A stretch of DNA of 64,000 nucleotides from Bradyrhizobium sp. STM 3843 (GTDB lineage: Bacteria > Pseudomonadota > Alphaproteobacteria > Rhizobiales > Xanthobacteraceae), in contig NZ_CAFK01000088.1 in the NCBI RefSeq assembly GCF_000239815.1, forward strand, positions 1 to 64,000. Reading direction: 5' to 3'. The translations under genes were made by a program, and so were the position numbers. Positions 28,735 through 36,668 of this stretch are shown piece after piece. The notes beneath the pieces are model-generated. The model searched no databases and was not told where the DNA came from. It worked only from the letters and a program-made list of their open reading frames with translations. The first letter of the stretch is position 1; each line of letters begins with the position of its first letter.

Positions 28735-28836
28735 ATGAAGGAAGCCACAAAGAGGGCGACGTCGGAGGCACTTGCGCACATGCTGGCGGTGACGGCGCTG
28801 CTCGTCATCGCCAGCGTCCTCTTCTACTGGCCATGA
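28735..28836 (+). CDS. Small single-span membrane peptide (33 residues)
   Basis: The ATG is preceded by AGGGAGGAAACGGC, one of the strongest ribosome sites in the window. The peptide has a charged N-terminus (MKEATKRATSEALAHM) followed by one hydrophobic helix ending in LFYWP, then TGA. This is the layout of small inner-membrane regulatory peptides, with the N-terminus probably cytosolic. No family is recognised. The hairpin at 28892-28909 may end its mRNA. Confidence 0.6.
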   Translation: MKEATKRATSEALAHMLAVTALLVIASVLFYWP

Positions 28837-28891
28837 AGCTCTGTTTGGGGGTTCTGCGTATCAGTTTTTTCATCGCCGGAAAGATGAGGCG

Positions 28892-28909
28892 TGAGCCGGT
28901 CGCGGCTCA
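28892..28909. terminator. Hairpin after the small membrane peptide
   Basis: TGAGCCG (28892-28898) and CGGCTCA (28903-28909) pair perfectly around GTCG, 56 bp after the peptide stop. There is no U-run on the plus strand, so termination is uncertain. Confidence 0.35.
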
Positions 28910-28958
28910 TTCGGGAGTGAGTACGAGTCCTGCGTTAGTAAGTATGCGTATGTGTAAC

Positions 28959-29001
28959 GAGTAAGCGTAGGCGTAAAGAGTAAGCGTAACGAGTAAGCGT
29001 A
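28959..29001. repeat. Short direct repeats GAGTAAGCGTA (three copies)
   Basis: Exact copies begin at 28959, 28978 and 28991, within a wider run of GCGTA units from about 28946 to 29008. The spacing (19 and 13 bp) is irregular. Confidence 0.8.
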
Positions 29002-29033
29002 AAGCGTCTAACGGGTATCGCGCGCGCACGCTG

Positions 29034-29255
29034 CGATACGGGGCGGGACGAAGAGCTGCGTATGGCGTATCGTTCCGCCCCGGCACCCGGGGCGCAGATC
29101 ACAGCCGGAATGCGACATCGGTGATGTCGCTGCTCACCGGCATCCAAATCCTCTGTCATTCCCTGGTTCATCGGACCCGGTTTCATCGTGGCGACAAAAT
29201 GGCGAAGCTGTTTTGCGCTGCGGCGCGAATGGCGCTATGATGGCAGATCAACATT
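29034..29255. other. Inverted repeats in the gap before the acyl-CoA dehydrogenase
   Basis: GGGGCGGGACGA (from 29040) pairs nearly perfectly with TCGTTCCGCCCC (ending near 29082). CGACATC (29113-29119) pairs perfectly with GATGTCG (29123-29129). No coding region is credible here. The hairpins lie beyond the 3' end of the leftward acyl-CoA dehydrogenase gene and could stop transcription from both sides. Confidence 0.5.
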
Positions 29256-30422
29256 TCAATACGACTTCGGCAGGCCGAGCACCTTCTCGGCGATGAAGCT
29301 GAGAATCAGTTGCGGGCTGATCGGCGCGATCCGCGGGATCAGTGATTCGCGAAGATAGCGCTCGACGTGATATTCTTTGGCGTAACCAAAGCCGCCATGG
29401 GTCATCACCGCCTGCTCGCAGGCGTGGAACCCGGCCTCTGCCGCCAGATATTTCGCGCTGTTGGCAGCAGGACCGCAGGCCATTCCCCGGTCATATTGCC
29501 AGCCGGCCTGCAGGGTCATCAGCCATGCTGATTCGAGTTCCATCCAGTTCTTGGCAAGCGGATGCTGGATCGCCTGGTTCATGCCGATCGGACGGCTGAA
29601 CACCTGGCGCGACTTCGCGTAGGCGGCGGCGCGCGACAGCGCCAGATGGCCGAGCCCGACCGCTTCGGCTGCGATCAGGATGCGCTCCGGATTCATGCCG
29701 TGCAGGATGTAGTCGAAGCCGCGCCCCTCCTCGCCCAGGCGATCCTCGACCGGGATCTCGAAATCCTCGAAGAACAACTCGTTCGAATCAACCGCCTTGC
29801 GACCCATCTTTTCGATCTCGTGCACCGTGATGCGGCTGCGATCGAAGTCGGTATAGAACAGGCTCAAGCCATGGGTCGGGCGCTTGACCTCATCGAGCGG
29901 CGTGGTGCGCGCAAGCAGAAGGATCTTTTCTGAAACCTGCGCAGTTGAGATCCACACCTTCTGGCCGTTGACGACATAGCGGTCGCCCTTGCGCACCGCT
30001 CGTGTCTTCAGCTGCGTGGTGTTGAGCCCCGTATTCGGCTCGGTCACCGCGAAGCAGGCGCGCTCGCGGCCGTCGACGATGCCGGGCAGCATGCGCGCGC
30101 ACTGCTCCTTGGTGCCGAACACGACGACCGGATTGAGCCCGAAAACGTTCATATGGATCGCTGACGCGCCCGACATGCCGGCGCCGGACTCGGAAATGGT
30201 GCGCATCATGATCGCGGCGTCGAGGATGCCGAGCCCGGAGCCGCCATAGTCTTCGGGAATGCAGATGCCGAGCCAGCCGGCTTCCGCCATCGCCCGATGG
30301 AAGTCGGCCGGAAAGCCGCCCTCTTTGTCCTTTGTGAGCCAATAGGCATCGTCGAAGCGTGCGCAGATCTTTTCGATCGCTTCCCGGATCGCTTCCTGAT
30401 TCGCAGTCAGCGCGAAGTCCAT
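29256..30422 (-). CDS. Acyl-CoA dehydrogenase
   Basis: 388 residues. CFAVTEPNTGLNTTQLKT is the flavin/substrate segment, where the usual GAGSD is NTGLN, and THGGFGYAKEYHVERYLRES forms the C-terminal domain. The catalytic-base region differs from the isobutyryl-CoA enzyme at 15228, so it is a different subfamily. It starts five bases after the CoA-transferase stop with GGAG seven bases upstream, clearly one operon. The likely role is dehydrogenation of the CoA ester made by its partner; substrate unknown. Confidence 0.9.
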   Translation of the reverse strand: MDFALTANQEAIREAIEKICARFDDAYWLTKDKEGGFPADFHRAMAEAGWLGICIPEDYGGSGLGILDAAIMMRTISESGAGMSGASAIHMNVFGLNPVVVFGTKEQCARMLPGIVDGRERACFAVTEPNTGLNTTQLKTRAVRKGDRYVVNGQKVWISTAQVSEKILLLARTTPLDEVKRPTHGLSLFYTDFDRSRITVHEIEKMGRKAVDSNELFFEDFEIPVEDRLGEEGRGFDYILHGMNPERILIAAEAVGLGHLALSRAAAYAKSRQVFSRPIGMNQAIQHPLAKNWMELESAWLMTLQAGWQYDRGMACGPAANSAKYLAAEAGFHACEQAVMTHGGFGYAKEYHVERYLRESLIPRIAPISPQLILSFIAEKVLGLPKSY

Positions 30423-30426
30423 CGTC

Positions 30427-31635
30427 TCACTCCTTTGCGGCCGGTGAAGCCGTCGTCACGCCGTCGCGGATCATCGCGGCGATGTCGTCAGATGAAAATC
30501 CGAGCTCGCGCAGGATGGCTTCGCCGTGCTCGTTCATACGGGGCGCCGGTCGCGGCGGCTCTGCCGTGGTCTCGGACCATGTCGCTGATACCCGCATGCT
30601 GCGGATCGGCCCCTCGGTCGGATGCTCCACGACGGGAAAGAAATCGGTCGCCACCAGATGCGGATCCTGCAGGACGCTTTCGAGCGTATGCATCGGCATG
30701 ACGGGTATGTCGGCCTTCGCCAGAAGCTCGGTCCATTCGGCCGTCGTGCGGGTCAGAAAGATGCGCGCGAGCTCCGCATAGACCAGGTCGATATTGGCCG
30801 CGCGGCCGGCGAATGTCCTGAAGCGAGGATCGTCGCGCAGATCGGTGCGGCCGGACGCTGCGAAGAAGGCCTCCCACTGCTTGTCGTTATAGACGATCAC
30901 GCAGATATGGCCGTCGGCGGTCTGGTACGGCCTGCGGTCGCGCGACAGATGCCGCGCATAGCCGCCCTTGTCGAGCGGCGGCTCGAAGGTGAGCCCGCCC
31001 ATGTGGTCCCCCATCACGAAGCCGGTCATGGTTTCGAACATCGGGATGTCGAGCCGCTGACCGCGCCCGGTGCGGTCGCGATGCACCAGGCTGGCGCAGA
31101 TGGCGCCGACGGCCGTGAGCCCGACGATGCGGTCGACCAATGCGTTCGGCACGTAGCGCGGCGTGCCATCGCCGCCGATCGCCATCAGATGCGCGAGCCC
31201 TGCGCCGCCCTGAATCAGGTCGTCATAGGCGGGCTTGGCTGCATAGGGCCCATCCTGGCCGAAGCCGAACACGCCGGCATAGATCAGCCGCGGATTGATC
31301 TTGGCGACGACATCATAGCCGAGGTTCAAGCGCGCCATCGCCTGCGGCCGGACATTGTAGACGAGAACGTCGGCATCCCTGAGCAGCCGCAGCACCACTT
31401 CGCGCCCCGCAGGCTGCTTCAGATCGAGACAGATCGCCCGCTTGCTTCGGTTGGTATTGAGATAGACCGGCCCCATGCCGGGATGCCTGAAGGGCCCGAC
31501 CTGGCGGGTGATGTCGCCTTCCGGCGGCTCCACCTTGACGACATCGGCGCCGTAATCGCCGAGCATCTGGGTGGCATAAGGCCCCATCAACACAGTGGTC
31601 ATGTCGATGACCTTGATGCCCGCAAGCGGTCCCAT
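30427..31635 (-). CDS. CaiB/BaiF family CoA-transferase
   Basis: 402 residues of family III CoA-transferases. GIKVIDMTTVLMGPYATQMLGDYGADVVKVEPP is the standard entry, with the catalytic aspartate expected in the LVHRDRTGRGQRLDIPMFE region. NRSKRAICLDLKQPAGREV follows the family pattern. It moves CoA between carboxylic acids, typically to activate an acid such as a carnitine-like, bile or branched compound. It is first in the two-gene operon with the acyl-CoA dehydrogenase. Confidence 0.91.
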   Translation of the reverse strand: MGPLAGIKVIDMTTVLMGPYATQMLGDYGADVVKVEPPEGDITRQVGPFRHPGMGPVYLNTNRSKRAICLDLKQPAGREVVLRLLRDADVLVYNVRPQAMARLNLGYDVVAKINPRLIYAGVFGFGQDGPYAAKPAYDDLIQGGAGLAHLMAIGGDGTPRYVPNALVDRIVGLTAVGAICASLVHRDRTGRGQRLDIPMFETMTGFVMGDHMGGLTFEPPLDKGGYARHLSRDRRPYQTADGHICVIVYNDKQWEAFFAASGRTDLRDDPRFRTFAGRAANIDLVYAELARIFLTRTTAEWTELLAKADIPVMPMHTLESVLQDPHLVATDFFPVVEHPTEGPIRSMRVSATWSETTAEPPRPAPRMNEHGEAILRELGFSSDDIAAMIRDGVTTASPAAKE

Positions 31636-31875
31636 GGTGGCGTCGGCTCCCTCTCGTTTGTTGCCTGCGAGCTAACGGCAGCGCGGCGGCGAGATCAAGC
31701 ACGGCCGGAGTATGGGGGTATGCGTCTGTCGCCAGCAGCGAGGACATCATTCCGGCCACCGGACAAATCGGGCCTCGACGATGGCCTCCGGCATGCCAGC
31801 TGCGTCCATTTCGCGACCTGCGCTCTCGATCCAAGCAGCCTATGCTGACACCGACACCCATATCGAAAGCAACCG

Positions 31876-32439
31876 ATGCCCCCCGATCTCGTCCTGACCT
31901 TTCGCGCCTTCGCCTACAACAATGCCTGGGCCAATCACCGGCTGCTGACAGCGTGCGAGAAGCTCGGCGGCGACGAATTCGCCGCCGAGCGCACCGGCTT
32001 CTTCCCGAGCCTGCAGCGCACGCTGAACCATATCTACATCATCGACCTGTTCTACATCGATGCACTCGAAGGCGGATGGCTGGGACCCGCGGCGTGGCAG
32101 AACGAGGTGCCGTTTCCCTTGCTAGCGGACCTCAGACGCGCGCAAGGAGCAATGGATCGCCGCCTGATCGCATTCTGCGCTGCGCTGACACCCGAGAGGC
32201 TTAATCACACGGTCCGGATCAACCGCGGCACGCGGGTGCAGAACGAACGCTGCGACCGGCTGTTGATGCATTTGTTCCAGCACGACATCCATCATCGCGG
32301 CCAGGCGCACGCGATGCTGTCAGGAACGGGCGTCGCGCCGCCACAGCTCGACGAGTTCTTCGCCGCCGACGAAGCGCCGTTGCGGGCAGCGGAATTCGTC
32401 GAGCTGGGCTGGAGCGAGGAGACCGTCTGGCGAGACTAA
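31876..32439 (+). CDS. DinB family protein
   Basis: 187 residues of the four-helix DinB/YfiT fold. The metal-binding histidines are in TLNHIYIIDLFY and in HLFQHDIHHRGQAH. NNAWANHRLL and RTGFFPSLQRTL are typical of the group. Members are thiol-dependent transferases or of unknown function; none can be set here. It is monocistronic, with CGNR-type gene convergent five bases downstream. Confidence 0.87.
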   Translation: MPPDLVLTFRAFAYNNAWANHRLLTACEKLGGDEFAAERTGFFPSLQRTLNHIYIIDLFYIDALEGGWLGPAAWQNEVPFPLLADLRRAQGAMDRRLIAFCAALTPERLNHTVRINRGTRVQNERCDRLLMHLFQHDIHHRGQAHAMLSGTGVAPPQLDEFFAADEAPLRAAEFVELGWSEETVWRD

Positions 32440-32444
32440 GGTGC

Positions 32445-33092
32445 TCAATGCCGGCCCGCTGCGACGGCGCGAGCGCGGTGACGGCGCGCTTTCGCGACAT
32501 TGCCGCAATCGCCCATCGAGCACCAGCGCCGGTTCTTGAGCCGGCTGTCATCGACGAACAGCCAGCCGCAGCCGCGATCGTCCTCGCATTGCTTGATCCT
32601 GTCAGCACGAGGGCCGGTCATCAGAGCCGCGGCCGCCAGCGCGATCGGCCGCAACAGATCATCTATGTTTGGCGCGTTGCGCGTTGCACGCCAACTCGGT
32701 CCACGGTCTTGCCAATGAAGGCGGAGCGCAGACGGACGGCCGAGGAATTCGCTGAGAAACGTCATGGCCGCCGTGACCGGCGCCCGCTCCTTGATCACGG
32801 CCAGCAGCAGCGCATAGATCGCCTCGCGCAAGCGCAAGGCAATGTCGTAGCCAGCTGCGGCCGCGTCCGGCTGAGCCTTCCAGCGCGACGCCAAACGACG
32901 GCGCTCGGCGAGCGAGATCAGTCCATTCTGCTGCAGCCAGACCAGCAGAGCCTCCGGTGAGCCGAGGCGCTCCTCGTTCGGATCCCTGAGCCGCCACGCA
33001 ACCGTGTTCACGAAGCGGATCGCAAGATCCTCGTGGATACGGGACTGCTTCGATGATTTGACGTGCCCTGGCAGCGGAACGAACTCCGTCAT
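32445..33092 (-). CDS. ABATE/CGNR zinc-finger regulator
   Basis: About 215 residues from ATG 33092 (an in-frame ATG at 33113 is the alternative). The N-terminal ABATE domain (LAIRFVNTVAWRLRDPNEERLGSPEALLVWL) is thought to bind a small ligand. The C-terminal CGNR zinc finger has C-x(5)-C in KQCEDDRGCGWLF, then RRWCSMGDCGNVAKARRHR. The usual reading CGN is kept exactly. The family acts as transcription regulator. It is divergent from the EamA exporter, and a palindrome lies over its start codon, so autoregulation and control of the exporter are likely. Confidence 0.85.
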   Translation of the reverse strand: MTEFVPLPGHVKSSKQSRIHEDLAIRFVNTVAWRLRDPNEERLGSPEALLVWLQQNGLISLAERRRLASRWKAQPDAAAAGYDIALRLREAIYALLLAVIKERAPVTAAMTFLSEFLGRPSALRLHWQDRGPSWRATRNAPNIDDLLRPIALAAAALMTGPRADRIKQCEDDRGCGWLFVDDSRLKNRRWCSMGDCGNVAKARRHRARAVAAGRH

Positions 33093-33110
33093 ATCCGGTT
33101 GGACGGATAT
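33091..33110. promoter_or_regulatory. Palindromic operator candidate between ABATE and EamA genes
   Basis: ATATCCG (33091-33097) and CGGATAT (33104-33110) are perfect 7-bp arms around GTTGGA. The site covers the ATG at 33092 and lies 27 bp upstream of the EamA start. A second looser pair, AACC and GGTT (33114-33129), follows. Confidence 0.6.
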
Positions 33111-33136
33111 CATAACCGTCTAACGGGTTACGTACA

Positions 33137-34024
33137 ATGTCCTCCAAGCTTGCCGTGGCAGCCGCGTTTGCCGTGATCTATCTGGTCTGGGGCGGAACCT
33201 ATCTGGCAGTTGCGCTTGCGCTTCCTGCGATGCCGCCGTTCCTGCTGATGGGCACACGATCGGTGGTCGGCGGAAGCCTGCTGCTGATTGCGGCCTGGTT
33301 CAGCCGCCGGACGGTCGATGGGGGAACATGGGTTCGCGCTGGCCTCTGCGGCATGCTGCTGTTCGTGGGCTGTCACGGAACCCTGGCCTATGCCCAGCAG
33401 CGCGTGCCGAGCGGGCTGGCTGCCGTTCTTCTCGCCACCATCCCCTTTTGGATTGCCCTGATCGGCGCCGTGCTGCCGGGCGGACAATGGCCCGGGGCGA
33501 AGCAGCTTGGCTTGCTGGCCACAGGGCTCGCAGGCGTTGGGCTCGTCGTCATGGGCCAAGGCGATCACGCGCCTGGTACTGCGGCGTACGGCGATATTGC
33601 GCTGCTCATCGCTGCCGCGTTCTCTTGGGCCGTCGGCACGGTTCTCTCGGAACGCTGGTCGCCAAAGGACAGGGAGGTCGCGTTCTCCGGCATCGCCCTG
33701 CTGGGCGGCGGCGCCGTTCTTATGTTGATGAGCGCGTGGCGCGGCGAGCTCTCGTCGTTCCAGATCGATCGTGTTTCGGGTGCTGCGCTGGGAGCCTGGA
33801 TGTACCTGACCCTGGCCGGCACGGTGCTCGCCTTTGCGGCCTACACCTGGCTGCTCAAACGCGTTTCGCCGTCGCTGGTCGCGACCTACACCTTTGTCAA
33901 TCCGCTGATCGCGCTGCTGTTAGGCTGGGCGGTGCTTGGAGAGACAATCGGCATCGCGATGGCGTTCGGCGCGCTGCTCGTCGTCGCCTCGGTCGGCGGA
34001 CTCCTGGTGGCGCGCCAGACATAG
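33137..34024 (+). CDS. EamA/DMT superfamily exporter
   Basis: 295 residues with ten predicted membrane segments in two repeats. AVIYLVWGGTYLAVALAL is the first segment, and LAYAQQRVPSGLAAVLLATIPFW and NPLIALLLGWAVLGE are standard EamA landmarks. The family exports amino acids, nucleosides or other metabolites; the YedA/RhtA branch is the nearest by eye. Regulation by the divergent ABATE/CGNR protein is suggested by the shared palindrome. Confidence 0.9.
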   Translation: MSSKLAVAAAFAVIYLVWGGTYLAVALALPAMPPFLLMGTRSVVGGSLLLIAAWFSRRTVDGGTWVRAGLCGMLLFVGCHGTLAYAQQRVPSGLAAVLLATIPFWIALIGAVLPGGQWPGAKQLGLLATGLAGVGLVVMGQGDHAPGTAAYGDIALLIAAAFSWAVGTVLSERWSPKDREVAFSGIALLGGGAVLMLMSAWRGELSSFQIDRVSGAALGAWMYLTLAGTVLAFAAYTWLLKRVSPSLVATYTFVNPLIALLLGWAVLGETIGIAMAFGALLVVASVGGLLVARQT

Positions 34025-34062
34025 CCGTCGAGAGAACGCGTGAACCTGCGTCACCCGAACTT

Positions 34063-34181
34063 GTCGTCCCGGCCTTGCGCCGGGACCCATACGCCGCGGC
34101 CTATCGACGAGGCGTAGTGGCTGACGGCCTTCGCAAAATTGCGCCCTGTGGTTATGGGTCCCGGCGCAAGGCCGGGACGAC
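34063..34181. repeat. Palindromic repeat with 28-bp perfect arms
   Basis: The arms 34063-34090 and 34154-34181 are perfectly complementary over 28 bases; the left begins GTCGTCCCGG and the right ends CCGGGACGAC. The 63-bp centre is unpaired apart from short stems. It fills the gap between convergent genes and is a likely two-way terminator. Confidence 0.9.
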
Positions 34182-34220
34182 ACTGCTGAGGTGGCGACGT
34201 AAGCGCCTTACGTCGGCGCC

Positions 34221-35390
34221 CTACTTCGCCGGCTCCAGGATCGAGACGTAGTTGGCGACCGCAGCGCCGCCCATGTTGAAGATGCCGCCGAGCTGGGCAT
34301 TGGGCAGCTGCATGCCCTCGGGCGCCTGACCCAGGAGCTGCATCGCGGTCATCACATGCATCGAGACGCCGGTGGCGCCGATGGGGTGGCCTTTGGCCTT
34401 CAACCCGCCGGACGGATTGACCGGGAGCTTGCCGTCCTTCTGCGTCCAGCCTTCCTTGATGGCGCGCGCGCCCTGCCCCTTCGGCGTCAGGCCCATTGCC
34501 TCGTACTCGATCAGTTCGGCGACCGTGAAGCAGTCATGGGTTTCGACGAAGGAGAGATCGTCGAGCTTCACGCCCGCCTTCTCCAGCGCGCGCTGCCACG
34601 CCACGGTGCAGCCTTCGAACTGGAGGATGTCGCGCTTCGACATCGGCAGGAAATCCTGGGCGTGCGCGGTGGCGCGGAAGTTCACCGCCTTGCGCATGCT
34701 CTTCGCCGTCTCCGCATCGGCCAGCACCAATGCGGCGGCGCCGTCCGAGACCAGCGAGCAGTCGGTGCGCTTCAGGGGGCCGGCGACATAGGGATTCTTC
34801 TCGCTCTCGGAGCGGCAGAAGTCGAAGCCGAAATCCTTGCGCAGCTGCGCATAGGGATTGGCGACGCCGTTCTTGTGGTTCTTGGCCGCGATCAGCGCCA
34901 GCGCGTCCGACTGGTCGCCATATTTCTGGAAATAGCCTTGCGCGATCTTGCCGAACACGCCGGCGAAGCCGCCGACCGTGTCGCCGTCTTCGGGCAGATA
35001 GGACGCCTTCAAGAGATTCTTGCCGATCTCGGGCCCCGGCGTGCGCGTCATCTGCTCGACACCGACCACTAGCACGATCCTGGCCGCGCCGGCCTGGATG
35101 GCGCGGAGGCCCTGCTGCACGGCTGCCGAGCCGGTGGCGCAGGCATTCTCGACCCGCGTCGCCGGCTTGAAGCGCAGCGCCGGATCGGCCTGCAGCACCA
35201 GCGACGCCGTGAAATCCTGTGGCGAGAAGCCCGCATTGAAATGGCCGAGCACGATCTCGTCGACATCGCCAGCGGCAATGCCGGCGTCGGCGATCGCCTC
35301 GTTGGCGACCTTCACCACCAGGCTCTCCACCGTCTCGGCGTCGAACTTGCCGAATGGTGTATGGGCCCACCCCACAATGCTGGCTGTCAT
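34221..35390 (-). CDS. Thiolase family protein, SCP-x-like
   Basis: About 389 residues from ATG 35390 with GGGAGG eight bases upstream. The nucleophilic Cys is in VENACATGSAA, THDCFTVAELIEYE and GGLKAKGHPIGATG follow, and the C-terminal cysteine of classical thiolases is replaced (NMGGAAVANY). These traits mark the SCP-x/non-specific lipid-transfer thiolase group. It probably cleaves a 3-ketoacyl-CoA or makes acetoacetyl-CoA. It is 34 bp after the DenD-like gene on the same strand, an odd companion for a sugar locus. Confidence 0.88.
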   Translation of the reverse strand: MTASIVGWAHTPFGKFDAETVESLVVKVANEAIADAGIAAGDVDEIVLGHFNAGFSPQDFTASLVLQADPALRFKPATRVENACATGSAAVQQGLRAIQAGAARIVLVVGVEQMTRTPGPEIGKNLLKASYLPEDGDTVGGFAGVFGKIAQGYFQKYGDQSDALALIAAKNHKNGVANPYAQLRKDFGFDFCRSESEKNPYVAGPLKRTDCSLVSDGAAALVLADAETAKSMRKAVNFRATAHAQDFLPMSKRDILQFEGCTVAWQRALEKAGVKLDDLSFVETHDCFTVAELIEYEAMGLTPKGQGARAIKEGWTQKDGKLPVNPSGGLKAKGHPIGATGVSMHVMTAMQLLGQAPEGMQLPNAQLGGIFNMGGAAVANYVSILEPAK

Positions 35391-35423
35391 GATGTTCCTC
35401 CCAAGAACCAAATCGAGCGTAAA

Positions 35424-36410
35424 TCAGGCGACGAAGTTTCCACCCAATTCGTCCTCGATGTGAATACGGATGATGTCATCGAAGCTATGCTCTTCCGTGG
35501 TGAATCCAAGCTCGCGGGCACGCTTCGCCTCGAAATTGCGCGGCCAGCCATCGACGATGCCGATGATGAAGGGGTCGGGCACGCGCTTGATCCGGGCGGC
35601 GACCGTCTCGCCGGCGACGCGCTTGAGCGCAGCGATCTGCTCGCCGACGGTCGCGGAGAGCCCGGGCATGGTGAGATTGCGGCGCGGGCCGATCTTCGCA
35701 GTATCCATGGTCGCGGCATGCAGCAGGAAACCGACCGCCGAGCGCGGCGTCGCGTGCCAGTGGCGGACGTCCTCGGACACCGGCAGCACGGCCTCCTTCC
35801 CCGCGAGCGGCTCGCGGAGAATGTTGGAGAAGAAGCCGGAGGCGGCTTTGTTCGGCAGCCCGGGGCGGATGCAGATGGTCGGCAGGCGGATGCCGACGCC
35901 TTCGAAAAAGCCTCGGCGGGTGTAATCGGCGAGCAGCAGCTCGCCGATCGCCTTCTGGGTGCCGTAGCTGAGCAGCGGCGTGTGGAAGAACTCGTCGCCG
36001 ATCGCGTCGGGGAATGGCGCGCCGAACACCGCAATCGAGGAGGTGAAGACCAGCCGCGGCTTGTAGCCATCGCCGACCAGTCTGACAGCATCGAACAGCA
36101 TCCGGGTGCCGTCGAGATTGATGCGGTAGCCCTTGTCGAAATCGAGCTCGGCTTCGCCCGAGACGATCGCGGCGAGATGGAAGATCACGTCGGGCCGACC
36201 GGCCACCAGCTTCTCGGCAAAGCCGGGCACGGCGAAATCGCCGGCGACGACGTCAACCGGGTAGCCGGCCTTCTCAGGCTTGGTCGGTGCCACCACGTCC
36301 TGCAAGGTCAGGCGGCTGATCTCGGAATTGCCGAGCCTGCCGTCGCGCACCAAGCGCTCGACCAATTTGCGTCCGACCATGCCGGCCGCGCCCAGAACCA
36401 GGATATGCAA
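35424..36410 (-). CDS. denD: NAD-dependent epimerase/dehydratase, D-erythronate dehydrogenase-like
   Basis: 328 residues of the extended SDR fold. LVLGAAGMVGRKL is the NAD loop, and SYGTQKAIGELLL the catalytic Tyr-x-x-x-Lys. HLAAIVSGEAELDFDKGYRINLDGT and the LPTICIRPGLPNKAASGFFSN segment match the DenD group. DenD oxidises D-erythronate to 2-oxo-tetronate. The kinase and decarboxylating partners of that pathway are not in the window, so other C4-C6 sugar acids are possible. It lies downstream of the sugar ABC importer, separated by repeats. Confidence 0.75.
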   Translation of the reverse strand: MHILVLGAAGMVGRKLVERLVRDGRLGNSEISRLTLQDVVAPTKPEKAGYPVDVVAGDFAVPGFAEKLVAGRPDVIFHLAAIVSGEAELDFDKGYRINLDGTRMLFDAVRLVGDGYKPRLVFTSSIAVFGAPFPDAIGDEFFHTPLLSYGTQKAIGELLLADYTRRGFFEGVGIRLPTICIRPGLPNKAASGFFSNILREPLAGKEAVLPVSEDVRHWHATPRSAVGFLLHAATMDTAKIGPRRNLTMPGLSATVGEQIAALKRVAGETVAARIKRVPDPFIIGIVDGWPRNFEAKRARELGFTTEEHSFDDIIRIHIEDELGGNFVA

Positions 36411-36474
36411 GGGGATACTCCTTATCGTTTGTTCTTGTTATGCAGCAGATTACTGCGCGCTGCCCGTGAATACG

Positions 36475-36620
36475 CCCTCTCCCCTTTGCGGGAGAGGGCT
36501 GCACTGAAGTCAGCCGCGGACTCGATCGGGTGAGGGGTTTGGTACGGCAATCTCATATGTGGAGAGAGACCCCTCACCCGGCGCCTTCGGCGCCCCCCTC
36601 TCCCACAAGGGGAGAGGGTC
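36475..36620. repeat. Cluster of palindromic repeats between denD and the ABC permease
   Basis: A stem CCCTCTCCC...GGGAGAGGG lies at 36475-36498. GGGTGAGGGGT (36528) pairs with ACCCCTCACCC (36569). A third stem lies at 36597-36619, with a GGCGCC hairpin in front. They separate permease and denD transcripts or form an intercistronic stabilising structure. Confidence 0.8.
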
Positions 36621-36668
36621 TACTGCCCGTACAGCACGATCGCCTTTCACCACAGGCCAGATCCGACC

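Noticed and set aside
28596-28964. 122-codon plus-strand frame overlapping the small membrane peptide
   Set aside because: It is in another frame, lacks a ribosome site and has Cys/His/Arg-rich, non-globular composition; the 33-residue peptide has the strong ribosome site.
28935-29010. CRISPR-like array from the GAGTAAGCGTA repeats
   Set aside because: Repeats are 11 bp and irregularly spaced, with no spacers of constant length and no cas genes.
30622-31848. 408-codon plus-strand frame across the CoA-transferase
   Set aside because: Antisense shadow; the true gene has the CaiB entry motif and operon context.
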